From positions 177,758,412 to 177,822,411 of the forward strand of contig CAKMRJ010005634.1 of NCBI GenBank assembly GCA_928212115.1: 64,000 nucleotides of DNA, given 5' to 3'. Source of the stretch: Lactuca virosa (taxonomy: Eukaryota > Streptophyta > Magnoliopsida > Asterales > Asteraceae). Both the position numbers and the translations under genes were made by a program. The notes below the pieces were generated by a model that saw nothing but the letters and a program-made list of their open reading frames with translations, made no database searches and was not told the origin of the DNA. This document shows positions 44,690-57,610 of the stretch, piece by piece (within the stretch, counting starts at the first letter, position 1; every line of letters begins with the position of its first letter).

Positions 44690-46375
44690 AGCAGACCTAA
44701 AAAAGTATTATGCGTCCTCTTGAGTCAGACATGGACTAATGTCTTCCAAGCACTTCTAAGCCAAAAAAGAAATGAAAAAAAAACACGCCGTTTTTTCTTC
44801 ATCGCTCTGATATTTGGAAAAACCCTCTATGCTCTTCTGCCTCATTCTTGCACCGCGACGCTTGTCTTGCACTTCCTCCGTCCAAGGTCAGGTGCTGCTG
44901 GTGACCAAGGAAACTACCGCCACCGCCGCCTCCTTCAACCCTAGAAACAAAAGCAATGTTCCATCAGTTGCTGCTTTTCCATCGCCCCCTTCGACCACCT
45001 CCTTTCACTTGCTGCTCCATCGCTAGACCGCCACACCTTCCCTCGCCTGTTACATCTGCAGATCGACGCTACCACAATCCGCCACCACTGTTGTATTTTC
45101 AAGCCGTCATCCAGAGGTTTTCTTCTTTCTTCCTCTTGGCTTCCTTATTTCTCATCTAATTGAGTTTTGAAACTTCAATTTTGGGGATTGTTTCTATCGT
45201 GAAAGTTATATATGATCTGTATGTATATAACATGAAACCGTTGATAATAACTATTTGGAGTCTTATATTCTATTGTTTCTTAGGATGTGGATATGAATCC
45301 AATTATGTATTCAACACATTATTGGTTTGATTTGATATTGTGTAGGATATGTGATCAAGAAGACGAACAAGGATTTTGATTGTAGCATGTATCATCTTGT
45401 AGGATACTGTTGCACGATGTAAAATTTTATAGGATGCACTACGCAAAAGGAAAGCCAATCTTGCTATCTTCTTGCAAAGGTAATGGTGTTTTCCTAAATC
45501 ATTTTTAATAAGTTTAAGATAGTTTTCTATTTGTTTGAATGATGCCCTGTAAATTAACAACTATTTCAATGAATACAAGTTGGATCTTTTGACAATTTAA
45601 ATGTGTCGTGTGTGTATATTATATGTTTTATGCTTGCTTACATGAAAATTGTTTGGGAAAAGTCATAGAAACGGGACATAATTATATTGACTAAAGAAGG
45701 GCAAAGATATATGCAGGTGGAGAAGGCCATGATTACAAATAAAAATATACACAAGCTATATGAACTACTACAAGAAGGGCAAAGAAAATTTAAAAAAGTT
45801 ACAAAAGGATAAAGCAAGAGAAAAGGAACGATAGGAGGCTGAAGGAGAAAAGTTTAATAGGAAACATGATTTTATGACAATGCCCACAGTGGACTACTTT
45901 TTAATTCTTTGGGTTTAATCAAAATTTTATTTGATTTGTTTATTTGTCTTGGTATAGGTGTGTATATATTTTTTGATTGCTACTAGTTGTTATGTCGATC
46001 TTCAAGTAGGGGTTTGTAGTATTGGTTTGGTTTTATCAGATGTTTGCGGCCATTGTGATCTTGATCTGGTTATAGTACTATAGACAATCTTTCTTTGGAA
46101 TTATAAGAGTTTTTGTGTTTTTAATTCCAATGTTAGTAGCATCAATGTTATAATAAATTATATTTTAGTGCTATAAAACTAGAAACATTTATGTTTGAAA
46201 AAACAATTTAATTTCAATTTCAATTTATATTAACAACTTGCAGATTAAAAAAAAAAAAACAAACAGTCTTTTTGTTGCAGACTGCAGACGTTTGGTCCAC
46301 CTCTTCTTCTACAGATATTTACAGATGTGGTCCGTAGACTGCAGACATTTTACCTATGAAAAAACAAACAACACC
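44574..46375. mobile_element. PIF/Harbinger-like non-autonomous element (1.8 kb)
   Basis: The ends are inverted, GGTGGTGTTTGTTTTTT and the complement of AAAAAACAAACAACACC, flanked by TAA on both sides (44571-44573 and 46376-46378), as in Tourist/Harbinger elements. Subterminal words with TCTGC/GCAGAC are inverted too. Inside, 44790-45110 is GC-richer and resembles a gene 5' region (CCACCGCCGCC, CTCCTTC), possibly captured; no transposase frame was found. A poly-T run (44660-44681) and poly-A run lie near the two ends. Confidence 0.75.
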
Positions 46376-46726
46376 TAAATCTAGTTTGAATTGTTATTCT
46401 ATAGATCTAAGCCCAACCATCATTTGTCTTGTCATAGTCCATAAAATGTGAGCCCAACTAACAAACCCATAAGAAAAACTAAACCCTAATATCCTATCTA
46501 AGAGGCACGTGTAAATTTGTCAAACACTTATCTAGTTACCTCACCATCCAAGCACGTCCAACATCTTGAACCAGCCACCATTGACAGCCAATACACCTCC
46601 GGCGATTGCATCCCTCCAACGCCACCCTCTTCTCCGGCGGTAAGATTCACCTCCAGTACAACCTTCTACTTCGGTTCCGACGGGCGGCCTTCTTCCCTGA
46701 GGAAAAACTGTCCAGTTCACTGGAGG
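46376..46726 (+). other. Gene-like but unrecognised sequence, left of the hAT element
   Basis: A 70-codon plus frame (46517-46729) starts MSNTYLVTSPSKHVQHLEPA and is Pro/Ser-rich. With the hAT-like insert and one target copy left out, the same frame stays open for about 50 further codons beyond 47565. No domain is recognised and it could be a pseudogene or chance. Confidence 0.3.
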
Positions 46727-47557
46727 TAGGGGTGTTGATCGGGTAATTTTTTCAAGTTTCGGGTAATTCGGGTTTTTCATGTAAAAAATACCCGTTACCC
46801 GACCCAAATTAAATTCGGGTAATTCGGGTATCGGGTCGGGTTTGGGTAATTCGGGTATTACCCGAAATATAATTTTTTTTTTTGAATTTCACCTGAAAAT
46901 AAATTTAATGAAATAAATACGTCGTGTTTTATTAGTCTTGTTTATATAAACAAACGAGGCATAAAAGAAGTTACTCAAGCTTTGAACATTGAGATTTTTT
47001 AGTCAATAATACCTGAGATATCAAGTAAATTTTTTTAACAACTTAATCTAATCTAATAAGATGTTAAAAAAACAAATACTTAAAGATCTTAATTTAAAAG
47101 TTTAAAATGTTTAAGATAATTGTAGCCATAAGTTTTGCCATGTTCTGAAGTTTCGTCAAAATAATGAGTTTGTTAGTTGCAATAAAAAACTATAATATAG
47201 AAAACAGTTAAGTTTTAAAGAACATGATGATATATAAACAATTACTTTTAATATTGCTAGTGTCATATTGTCATAATAAAAAAAAATTCATGTTTTACAA
47301 TAATGATAGTTAGTTTAAGCGTGATCAAATACCTGTTACAAAGTACAAGCTCTACGAAAAAAAAAATTAAAATAATTCGGGTAATTCAGGTATACCCGAA
47401 ACCCAACAAACGAATCCTTTACCCGACCTGAAAACAAATCGGGTTACCCGATTACCAGAAAAAATTTACCCGATACCCGATTTACCCGACCCTATTTACC
47501 CGATATCCGAAAAAATCGAGCGGGTAATTCGGGTATAAGGTATTTTCGACAGGGCTA
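46727..47557. mobile_element. hAT-like MITE (831 bp)
   Basis: Ends TAGGGGTGTTGA and the complement of TCGACAGGGCTA (TAG-NNN-TGT-N-GA in both), flanked by the perfect 8-bp duplication ACTGGAGG (46719-46726 and 47558-47565). Subterminal regions are packed with GGGTAATTCGGGTA-type words in both orientations. No transposase. Confidence 0.9.
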
Positions 47558-48394
47558 ACTGGAGGTATAGCAACTCACATCTACGCTATAGAGCACACTC
47601 ACCTCTCCACCAAAAAAATATTCTTAACTCCATGTACTCATCGAGATCTCCTCCAAGTTTGGAATACCACCGGTGGCTTCTGAGTTTTTTCTTTGTTTCT
47701 AATGAATTCTCATTGCTGTCACTTTAATGTGAGTATGGCTACCTCACCAGAAAACTCGAAAGAGCCATAGGGTACAACTTAAACAGCCTCCTCGACCCCA
47801 TCTTCACAACGTACTTCCATAACCGACGTGTCATCTCTGTTCCTTCCTCTTCGGCGGAGTTGTCTCACGATGCCCTTGCTCACTCTCTCTAAACTCAATC
47901 GATTTCCTTCTTACCTCCCCTATTTGATGCAAGAATTGACTTCTTCTCCTTAATGTCTCTTCTTTCTCCGATTTTGGATTCAAGAATTCATAGGAAAACC
48001 TTTAAGCGGGCAAGAGGGAAATTATAAAGGCATGGAATCCGTTCTCTTTCGAAGCTATCACGATTTGAAGGTCCCAGAAGGAGAAAGAAATACAGCATCA
48101 TCGTTTTCATATGCAGGGGGAAGAAGACAATGCAAATTTTGAATTTGGCAACTTTAGTCCCTCAAATTCAACATAATGACAGAATACACCATGAGTCTAA
48201 TTTGTCATTTTGTCCTTCGTATTTGACTTTCAGGAAATTGCCAATTAAACCCTGGACTGTATAATCCATAATACTATTATTACTTAATCTTTAATAATAT
48301 TCTTAATTAATCTTGTTATTTCATAAATCTCATTTTAATTCATTTATCTACATCTATAATTGCTTTTTACTTGCTTCACCTTAAAGCTTGTGTG
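47558..48394 (+). other. Gene-like remnants right of the hAT element
   Basis: 47734-47889 is open for 52 codons (YGYLTRKLERAIGYN... ending ALAHSL, stop at 47890) with plausible protein composition, but I do not recognise it and no start is visible. It may be an exon of a decayed host gene together with 46517-46726. 47900-48394 shows no feature. Confidence 0.3.
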
Positions 48395-48401
48395 TATATA
48401 T

Positions 48402-48459
<58 letters not shown>
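48395..48459. repeat. (TA)n microsatellite
   Basis: Abuts the left end of the 6.6 kb inverted-repeat element. Confidence 0.95.
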
Positions 48460-48461
<2 letters not shown>

Positions 48462-49969
48462 TAGAGGTTCATTTGAGACCACTTATATTTTGTGAAACAT
48501 GAGGACCAAATCTTAGCCTTTCATCAAATTTGATATTGTGGCTTATAAAAAAACAGATTAACACTAATTAATCTAACTGATTAGTTAATTAGGGGCAGAT
48601 TAGTCACTATGTTAAATATAATATCACTACCAGATCTGATACACAATTAGCGTCATATTCACATCGTCCTCAAGAACATCTTCATCTACTTCGTTTCTTC
48701 TACCAAAACTATCACTCCTATGTCATCAACATTCCTTAATCTTCTCTTGTAATTGATATTCAATCTCCTTAAATATTCACTTATTTCAACCATATCATCA
48801 TCTGATTTTGAGATTGATTGATCGAAGAATGATCGTATCCTATCTAAATCATAGCTTCTAAATTCATGATTTTTGTGTTTTTTGAGTTCATATTCTTCAT
48901 TCTTCTACATCTGCAATTGATAATCGGATTGATTGAGGTTGAAATTCATATATCGACATCTGGGGGTTGATTTTCATCTATCGACATCTGGGGGTGATCA
49001 CCAGATAGAGGTTATTTTCAACAATATACTTCATCAAATCACATATATCACCGTCAAAATCTAATCGATTTTTAGCACCATAATCATCCACTTTCAACAA
49101 AGAGGGTTAGTTTTTCTTCGTTGATCTTTAATTTCAACAATTCTTCATCAAATCACAACCGTTTAGCTGTTTTACATCTATTTTGAGCACTTTCTAGATT
49201 CAATTTCTATTTATCAGATTTATGATTCTTACAATTTGTCAAGGTTTGACTTTGAGCGCTTTTAAGGTTTGATTTTGAACACTTTTCAAGCAATGTGTTT
49301 TGTAAAATTGACAAGGTATGTGCAAAGTAATTATTGTTATTCAACAAATTCACTTAAACTATACATGTATTCTACCTGTTTGATGAAAGTCCTAAATGGA
49401 AAAAGAGTCAAATGTATCACCCCTTCTCATGACTAAATTCTTCTTTAAGAATATGAGTATATTTCCAAAATATGAGTCATAATTAGTGAAAAATAATGCA
49501 TTGTTGACTTTGTTCTTATAATAATTGACATCATTATTATGTTTAATGTTTTTCATTTTTCTTTTATCTGATCTTTTATAGAAACCAATCTTTAATACAA
49601 TGACATGGTTTTGTTTAAATCTTATTTTGTAATGAAATTCTTCTGATTATATTAATCGTATATCATTACCCATATGTCATTACATTGTGTGAGTATCTAT
49701 CAGAGATTCATCATAATTAAGGAAATCACTAGTTCAATATGGACATGAAACATTGTGTATTATTCTTATTGAATATTGTACATACATACAGTAACATCAA
49801 TTATGATTGTATATATATATAATTCAAGGATTAATCACAATAAATATAAACATTCAGGAATTAAAGGTAATGTTATTTATACATGCATATTATCATGATT
49901 ATAATTATTATATACCATCACTCATATTTCATTACATGGTGTTATTATCTATTAGTTATTCATCACAAT

Positions 49970-50120
49970 GAAGAAAATCTGCATGCAATGAGGAATAAAG
50001 GTTGTGGAACCGAAAGATGGTTAAAGATTATCCTGGAGAAGACTACCGTTCAAGGTCAAGAGAAATCAAGATCATGCAAAATATGTGGCGTGTAAGGTCA
50101 TGATACAAGGAAATCTTTAA
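49970..50120 (+). pseudogene. FAR1/MULE transposase C-terminal zinc-knuckle remnant
   Basis: The frame reads NLHAMRNKGCGTERWLKIIL, then Lys/Ser-rich residues and SCKICGV, a stop, and GHDTRKS. The arrangement RNKG-G...C-x2-C-x4-GHDxR-x-C is the C-terminus of FAR1-related and Mutator transposases; here one residue is a stop (50093-50095) and the last Cys is Ser. Upstream domains (DDE, SWIM) are not recognisable. It fits the Mutator-like ends of the enclosing element. Confidence 0.5.
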
Positions 50121-50330
50121 CAATGAGCAAAATTTTCAAGGAATAGTTTGCACAATGTTGTCTATATATATTTTTATTTTTTCATACTAGAATAATTGAA
50201 CAATGCTGTGTACATCTAATTACATTATGTTTTTATCCTTTCGACATCTAATTAGAATTTGACAAAAAAAAATTATGCTCCAAAGTGAGCTTCCTATTTA
50301 ATTTCACAAATGTATTTATAAATGTTGATT

Positions 50331-50615
50331 TTAAGAACTTTGATCATTCTCCTCCATTTCACCATCTTCGGTTTCAACCCTTTCTGCTGTCCATTGTTTT
50401 TGAGTTTCTTCAACTCTAACTTGCGTTTTTTTCATTTTCTGGCACATTGGTACTTCAAAAAATAGTACCTGAAAACAAAATATTAAACTTCTTTGCCAAT
50501 TCCATGTTCTATTTTCATTTGGAAATATCGATATACAATTAGAAACAATTTCTTCCATATTCTCTTTTTCTACAAAAACTTTCTTGAAGACCTTTTCAAA
50601 CATTTCTTCATGTTC
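50331..50615 (-). pseudogene. Captured or element-encoded exons, copy 1
   Basis: The minus frame runs from an acceptor at 50616-50618 (TTTTTCAG) through EHEEMFEKVFKKVFVEKENM and past an acceptor-like TTTTGTTTTCAG at about 50470 into a 46-codon end (VLFFEVPMCQKMKKT to NDQSS, stop 50331-50333). The last part resembles the exon at 53337-53450. The intron between seems reduced to about 20 bp and reads through in frame. Highly charged; no domain recognised. Confidence 0.4.
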
Positions 50616-53336
50616 CTGAAAAACAATAAGGCACTAGAATTATAAGTATAACTTATTAAATGAAATCATAATATTCAGTTGAATAATAAGTTATGAAGTA
50701 ACATACGATATATCATATCAGAATAGTAGAATATCAATTATGAACCATAAGCATGTCATATCAGAATATCTAGAATTACAGAAATTAGCAACATACTTTA
50801 ATCTTTCTACTACTATAAACAATGTACTTTACTTCTTACTCATTATAGCAACATACTTTCATTTCCTAACCAATATAAGCAATATGTAACTTGAACCTTG
50901 TAATGTGATAATAAGTGTTAGATTACATCTTGATATTATCAGTTAAAAATGAGTTCTCCATATGAGGTTTAGCAAGTTTAATTAGATACTCACATTCAGC
51001 CTACGACTGCTAAATGACAACAGAACAAAGGATTTGACAGTTGCTTAGAATATTTGGAATAAATAATTTAAAACAAATTTATATCCTTAGAATATTGAGA
51101 ATAATTAACCTAATTATAGAGATAACTGGTTTCAAGGTATGATATTTACATCTTCCGTCGATTAGCCATGTAGACATCAATTTTCAGAAAATCCATCATC
51201 AATTTCTCCATTACAGACATCTATTTTCTATATTTCATATCACAACATCGATTTCCAACAATTCATCATCACATCATTTTGCTATTACTAAAGGATTATC
51301 AAGAAGGGTTGATTTTCCGCAACACATTATTAAAATGGGAATGAACAGGATACTAACTCTAATATACTAAATCATAAAGGCTAGAATATTCTACTAAAAG
51401 CTAATATATAAAAAATAATTCCTAGAATATTTTACTACACAAATCAAAATGACTAGAATAATATGATTTTATAAAATCAGAATGACTAAAATATTGTACT
51501 AAACATCAATGTTCTAAAATTCATCATCAGTTTCTCTACTACAGACATCGATAAGGAATTTTGATATTCCAACATTAATTTTCAACAATTCATCTTCAAT
51601 TTCTCTACCACTGAAGGATTATCATAAATGATTGATTACCTATAGATTCTATATAATTTCATATCAGAACATCGATTTTTAGCAATTCATCATCAAATAA
51701 TTTTGCTATTACTGAAGGATTATAAGCATGGTTCGATTTTCAACAATTTAATAATTTATCATAAACTTTGCTGTTACATAAGATTATCAACTCATCGGCA
51801 ATCGGTTTTCAACAATTCATGATAAAAATGGGAATGAGCATGATACTAAACAAAATGGCTAGAATATTACATAAGGAATTTCTAGATTTCAACATTTATT
51901 TTCTGCAATTCATCATCAATTCCGAATTAGAATATTACACCATATACTATAATATCACACCTTATAATATAATTTCATAATATTACGCATTAATATCATA
52001 ATATTATACATAATTTCGTAATATTATACATTAAAATTAGAAAAAAAATGTTAATTATTTGGATTTCCTATAAATCATTCTAGATATTCGCGTTACATTA
52101 TAAGTTTTAAATTTAGAATATTACATATATATTATTAATTATCTTATATAATATAAGTTTATTTTACACAGTAGAACCTAATTTTAGAATATTACACTTT
52201 AATATCATATCACACACAATTTCATAATATTAAATATTAACAATACAATATTAAATGTTGAACATCTAGAATACCTAGAATTATAAGACATCAATGAGTG
52301 TTAAAAAAAGCCTAAATTTAGTAAGTCATTATTCTATTAGAATATTTTACATATAACTTAGATTATCGTAGAACACTATGCATATTATTCTAAATGAACA
52401 GACAAAGTACAAAAATATTCAATTAGAATATTCTACATATACACATTAATTATGTCTTATTAACATTACATATAAATTTAATGAAATCATAATATTCAGA
52501 ATAATCAACTTAAAACAATTCACCTTTCGCAAATCAGAGTATTCTAATTACAATATTATACTTCTATTCATGTTAGTACTCAACCTATAACATTATTCTA
52601 CAATAATATTCTATATGTACATTAGACATGCATATCGTTCTCTTAGAATATTCTACTTCTATACATGTTAGTATCCAAGCTATAACATTATTCTTTATGA
52701 ATATAACTTATTAAAAGATATCATAATAATTAGAATAATTAAATTAAAAATAAATCATAATAAGTATAATATCAAGTAATTAAATGAAACCAGAATATTC
52801 ATAATAATCAACTTAAAACAAATTAGCTTTTACAAATTTGAATATTCTAATTGTAATATTATAGTTCTATACATGTTACCAGTCAAACTATAACATTATT
52901 TTGTAAAAATATTCGTACATATTTTATTCTTTTAGAATATTCTAATTTTATATATGTTAACAATTAGCCTATAATATTATTATGTAAGAACAATCTATAT
53001 GTATAGAAAACATGTATATTATTTGTTTTAGAATAATATACATTTAGATTAGAACTAATCATATTTCCAACCATTCTATTAAGCAGTCATCATATTACCA
53101 AACATATAATTAAGCAGTCATCATATAATCAACCATACCAACTCATTTACAAAACATTAAGCAATCATTAATATCTAATTTATTCAAAAAACATATAAAA
53201 AGAAAACGTTTTCATGTTAGATAACCATATTTCCAAACATTCAAACTTGCAACAATTCTACTTTTCACTCCTTTCCGGTGCATCCCTTCAATTCTTTATT
53301 TCATCAACCTACATCAACAAAATCAAAATTACTCAC

Positions 53337-53816
53337 TTGGTCACCATCTTCAGCTTTCAACCCTTTCTGATGTTCCTTGTTTCTGAGTTTCTTTAAATCC
53401 AACCCGCTCTTTTTCATTTTCTGGATTACTGGTACTTGAAAACATAGTACCTAAAAATAATTCCAATAATTTTAAACATCATACACTCTAGTTATAAATT
53501 TTAGCTTGAATTACGACTTAAATTCTAAACAACACATAAAAATCATTTTTTATAACAAACAACGCATAACATTACCAAGTACACTTCATTACAAAAATGC
53601 CCATAAACAAGCCAATGATAACAAAAGCTAAAAACATGGATAAATGGTGAGTAGACATACCATTCCTTTCAATATAAAAGCAAATTCCTTTGCATCATAC
53701 TTGTTGCTTTTCATTTCTGTGACAAGATGTGTGAAGTTATCAGGGAGCTTTACATCATCTTGGACTTCTACAGAGTTCACTTGATTAAGAAGATTGTAAA
53801 GTTCACTAACAAGCCT
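53337..53816 (-). pseudogene. Two phase-0 exons with consensus splice sites, copy 2
   Basis: On the minus strand: exon 53816-53661 (52 codons, RLVSELYNLLNQVNSVEVQD to FAFILKGM) after acceptor AAAACAG and before donor GTATGT; a 210-bp intron; exon 53450-53337 (38 codons, VLCFQVPVIQKMKKS to KAEDGDQ) after acceptor TTTTTAG and before donor GTGAGT. All boundaries are near consensus and both exons keep phase, which speaks for a real gene origin. I do not recognise the protein. The second exon is a diverged duplicate of 50331-50468. Confidence 0.45.
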
Positions 53817-55081
53817 CTGTTTTGATTAAGAAGATTATGTTACAAACTATCTTAAACAAGTTTAGAACAACAAACATCAATCACTCGTAACATTATCAAC
53901 TAATTTATTCTACTATAGAGTAATATATATTTTTTTAAACTATTGTACTTATTGTAAAGTATCTTAAGTTAACAGTAAATTTCAAACAATTACAGTAAGC
54001 TAAAACATTAATAAGTAAATATTCTTTTATAAAATATCTTAAGTTAACAACAAACATTATCACTTAGAACAACATTATAAGAATCAAAATAAACCTAGTT
54101 GCAGCAAATAAATTTTATAAAAAAAACTATAAACCTACCTACAATAAACAAGTTTATTGATAACTTTGACTACAATAAAGTTATATAAGACATTTGGTAT
54201 CAAAGATTCTGAAATTCTGAAATTGATTGCTAACCCTAGCTACAGTAAGTTGGATCAAATACTAACCATAGGTGTAGTAAACAAGTAAATTACTATAGTG
54301 CATAATTTCAAAATAGTGTTTTATAAATCACTATCATATAATATCCAGAATCAGAATCGAAATCAGAATCATAAAAACAAACTAAACGAGATATTAGTGT
54401 CATCTAACCTGATTGTTGAACTATATGATCAAAATCGGAATCAAGATATTCAAAATCAGATGTATCCGAGCTTTGATTTATGGTAGAATGAAATTGTGGT
54501 TTTCAGAATGAGAATCAAAATCAGTTTCTTCGGGTTATTCATGAGAGATTTGAAACAAAATTTTACTGCGAACGAACTTTGAATTGATGAAATAAAAATG
54601 TAATCATGATTTAGAATCTAAATCAAAACACTGAAAATCAAAATGAGAATGAATCATAATCGATTCCTAGGGTTTTTGAAGAAACATTTCATAATCAAAA
54701 TCGAATTGATTCAATGATTTTAGGAAGAGTAATGTGAAGCAGAATCAAAATGAAAGGAGATCGAATCCAGGTAAGTTCTTCGATCAAGATTGCAGATCAG
54801 GAAAAAGGATGGTTTTTAGGGTTTGTCGGAGGGTGAGAGTTTTCTGGTGCGTGAAGAATGAATGAATCTATTTGACTCACGATTGCATATCAATTAAAAA
54901 CAAAGTTACGATACTAACCCTTCGTGTCTTTCATTAATCCCAAAGTTTAATAGAATTTCAAAAATGCCACCGCCTCTATATTGTTGTAATTTGATTTAAT
55001 CTCATCCATAGATCATGGTAGATGAATGGTCCTGATTTTGTCCCCATGTCTCACAAAATATCATTGTCTCACATGAACTCA

Positions 55082-55086
<5 letters not shown>

Positions 55087-55149
<63 letters not shown>
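55087..55149. repeat. (TA)n microsatellite
   Basis: Right flank of the 6.6 kb inverted-repeat element; with 48395-48459 it is probably one former tract split by the insertion. Confidence 0.95.
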
Positions 55150-55150
<1 letters not shown>

Positions 55151-55495
55151 TAACTCTCCGAATTTATTTGATAACCCTAATTTGAAATAGATAGACAGAA
55201 AACTGGCTATTACAAAAAATATTTGTAAAAGTTGAAAAATCAGACGTTTCAAACCATTAGACGCGAAATTTAAACACCATTTCTCGGAGTTCTACAACTC
55301 AAAAAATTTATCCATTCGGGTTTTTGAAATCCATGAATTAAATCTATCATTTGCTGCCTTCGAAAAAATAACTGACATCGGGAATTGGACACACAAATCG
55401 AAATCCATTTTTGTGACATTTTAATGTCACAATACTTTAACACTTAGAGAATTTGATCATATCGGACCACCATGGACCAACCACTCTCTCTTACG

Positions 55496-55550
<55 letters not shown>

Positions 55551-55559
55551 TAATATATA

Positions 55560-55593
<34 letters not shown>

Positions 55594-56200
55594 CTTCCCA
55601 TCTCCCCCTCTCTCACATCTCTCCCCCCCCCCTCTCCCTCTACCTTGGAATTTTGTGAAAGTCAAACTCTTACATTTGAGGTATGTTTAGCAAACCACTT
55701 ATTATTTGACCAAGAGGTCAAAGACTATAAGGTGAAAGTGACTCAAATCTTTGTTTGAACCTTCTTGGACCATGCACATGTCCACCACATTCACCCTTCA
55801 AGGTTTATGATCAATTGGCTATAAAATGGAACCATTGACACCTCTATTTGTCACCAATTCACAGCCATTCTTCCTCACTCTCCTTCTCTATCTCAGTTTA
55901 GAAAAAACCACCATTACACCACCACCCCACCACCGTGAATCACCACCAATAACCACCACATCACCACCAAGAACCCAACAACACTTTGCCACTGTTTTGG
56001 TTGAGTTCCACCACCACCATCCTTCTGTTTTTCCGTCAACCAGGTTGCCAAACACCCCTCTGAACCTCCCCTTACCATGAACCACCAGAAATCACCACCC
56101 ACCACATATTGCCGACGAGGAAATCACCCAACATCCACCACTGCCTTGCTGTGCTCCGACCATTGGATCACCACCTTACTCCTCCATCCCCCCACACACA

Positions 56201-56245
<45 letters not shown>

Positions 56246-56272
56246 CCTATCTCTCGTTTTTGCGAAAAAAAG
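55150..56272 (+). promoter_or_regulatory. Promoter and CAC-rich leader-like region of unknown origin
   Basis: TATAAAA at 55820-55826 is followed by a CT/CAC-rich stretch typical of plant 5' leaders or LTR U5 regions, including an 84-codon Thr/Pro/His-rich frame (55826-56080) that I do not think is a gene. A second (TA)n tract lies at 55510-55592 and a (CT)n run at 56203-56240. The sequence resumes after the solo LTR at 58379 in the same style (GCCACCCCACTGCCGCC), so both parts belonged together. Confidence 0.4.
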
Positions 56273-56599
56273 AAAGGTGTAACATCCCAATTTTCAAGAC
56301 CAAAAATTTTGTTTTTATTTAAATAACTTATAAAACAGTTTATTGAAAACCATCATCGATTCATATCATTTCATAAAACATAGTCACATGTCTCAAACCA
56401 TATCATAAAATAGTAATAATGTCAGAGTACAATCCCAAGAATGTTATAATGCGGAAATCATGTGTGTGTGTGATGCGCTGCTACCGTACCGACTCCTTCC
56501 CCTTCGAAGAAGAGGTACCTGAAAACAAAACTGAAAACTATAAGCACAAAGCTTAGTGAGTTCCCCCATCATACCACATACCATACAAAACAAATACCG

Positions 56600-56890
56600 T
56601 CTAACATATATGGGTATTGACCACCCCTTCGGTCTCTTTCAACCGGTAGCTTTGCCTAGCATATTAGGGTGCTGGCCTACCCCTTCGGTCTTGTCGAACG
56701 GTACCTAGCCTAGCATATCAGGGTGCTGGCCTACCCCTTCGGTCCTACCGACCGGTACCGGGGACTATTTCACCCCCTACTTCTACCACATAACATCTTA
56801 GTGCGTAACATATAAATCATATACTGCCTAGCTTAATCGGGCGCTGGCTTACCCCTTCGGCCCTTTCGACCGGTACTAGGGTCTATCCTA
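56600..56890 (-). repeat. Tandem CCCCTTCGGTC array in the solo LTR
   Basis: Five imperfect units of about 50-60 bp with TAGC(A/T)TA...GGGTGCTGGCCTACCCCTTCGGTC, between the predicted second donor and acceptor. Confidence 0.85.
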
Positions 56891-57239
56891 CCCTTTCTAC
56901 CATTATCACATATCATCATAGCATACCAAGACATAACATAACATACCAGATAACTATCACAAAGACAATCATCTAACAACATCTCCTACTAGTGGGCCGA
57001 CATTGTAGCCTTAGAACCACTTCTACTGGAAGGTAACTCACCTCAATGTCGTGAAGTGTCTGAACTGTCATCGATTCTGGGATCAACTCCTCTCAAACTC
57101 CTACACATAACAACCTTCCTTAATTACCATTTCATACTCTTAACCCTTTCAAGGGTCAACTTAGGTCAAAGTCAAAGTCAAGGTCAACACCCTGGTCGAA
57201 GTCAACTTTTGGTCAAAGTCAACATCTGGTTGACTCAAC

Positions 57240-57610
57240 TCGCCGAGTTGGTCCACCAACTCGTCGAGTTCCATAATCCACAAAATGCTAGAACTTAGAT
57301 CTTACTCGTCGAGTCTTTCAAGAACTCGTCGAGTTCTCCTTCATACAGAATCATGACCTTTTTGCTCTTGACTCGCCGAGCTCGTCCATGAACTCGTCGA
57401 GTCCTTCTTCATACGAGTTGAAGTGTTTAGCCCTTGACTCGCCGAGTTCTTCTTCATATGAGTTGGGACATTGCCTTGAACTCGTTGAGTTCTTTGATCT
57501 TCAAGTCCATATTCACGTCCATCTTGTTGAGTCCTCTTCTAGACTTAACCAGATCGATCAAAAACAGAAAAGGTTGGGGAACCATGACCCGACTCGCTGA
57601 GTCCTATGAA
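57240..57610 (-). repeat. ACTCGTCGAG palindrome array
   Basis: About ten near-palindromes of the ACTCGCCGAGT, ACTCGTCGAGT type at 20-45 bp spacing, inside the first predicted intron of the solo LTR. Confidence 0.92.

Larger units (their letters stand above)
48460..55086. mobile_element. Mutator-like (MULE) candidate, 6.6 kb, inserted in (TA)n
   Basis: Its ends are inverted over about 75 bp: left AGGTTCATTTGAGACC... TATTTTGTGAAACATGAGG and right, complemented, AGTTCATGTGAGAC... TATTTTGTGAGACATGGGG, roughly 75 percent alike by eye. Both ends sit in (TA)n (48395-48459 and 55087-55149). Inside are a FAR1/MULE-type zinc-knuckle remnant on plus and several exon-like segments on minus; the rest is very AT-rich. 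No complete transposase frame exists, so it is non-autonomous or decayed. Confidence 0.65.

Noticed and set aside
55453..55758. 101-codon frame rich in IY
   Set aside because: It is translation of a (TA)n microsatellite with CT-rich flanks.
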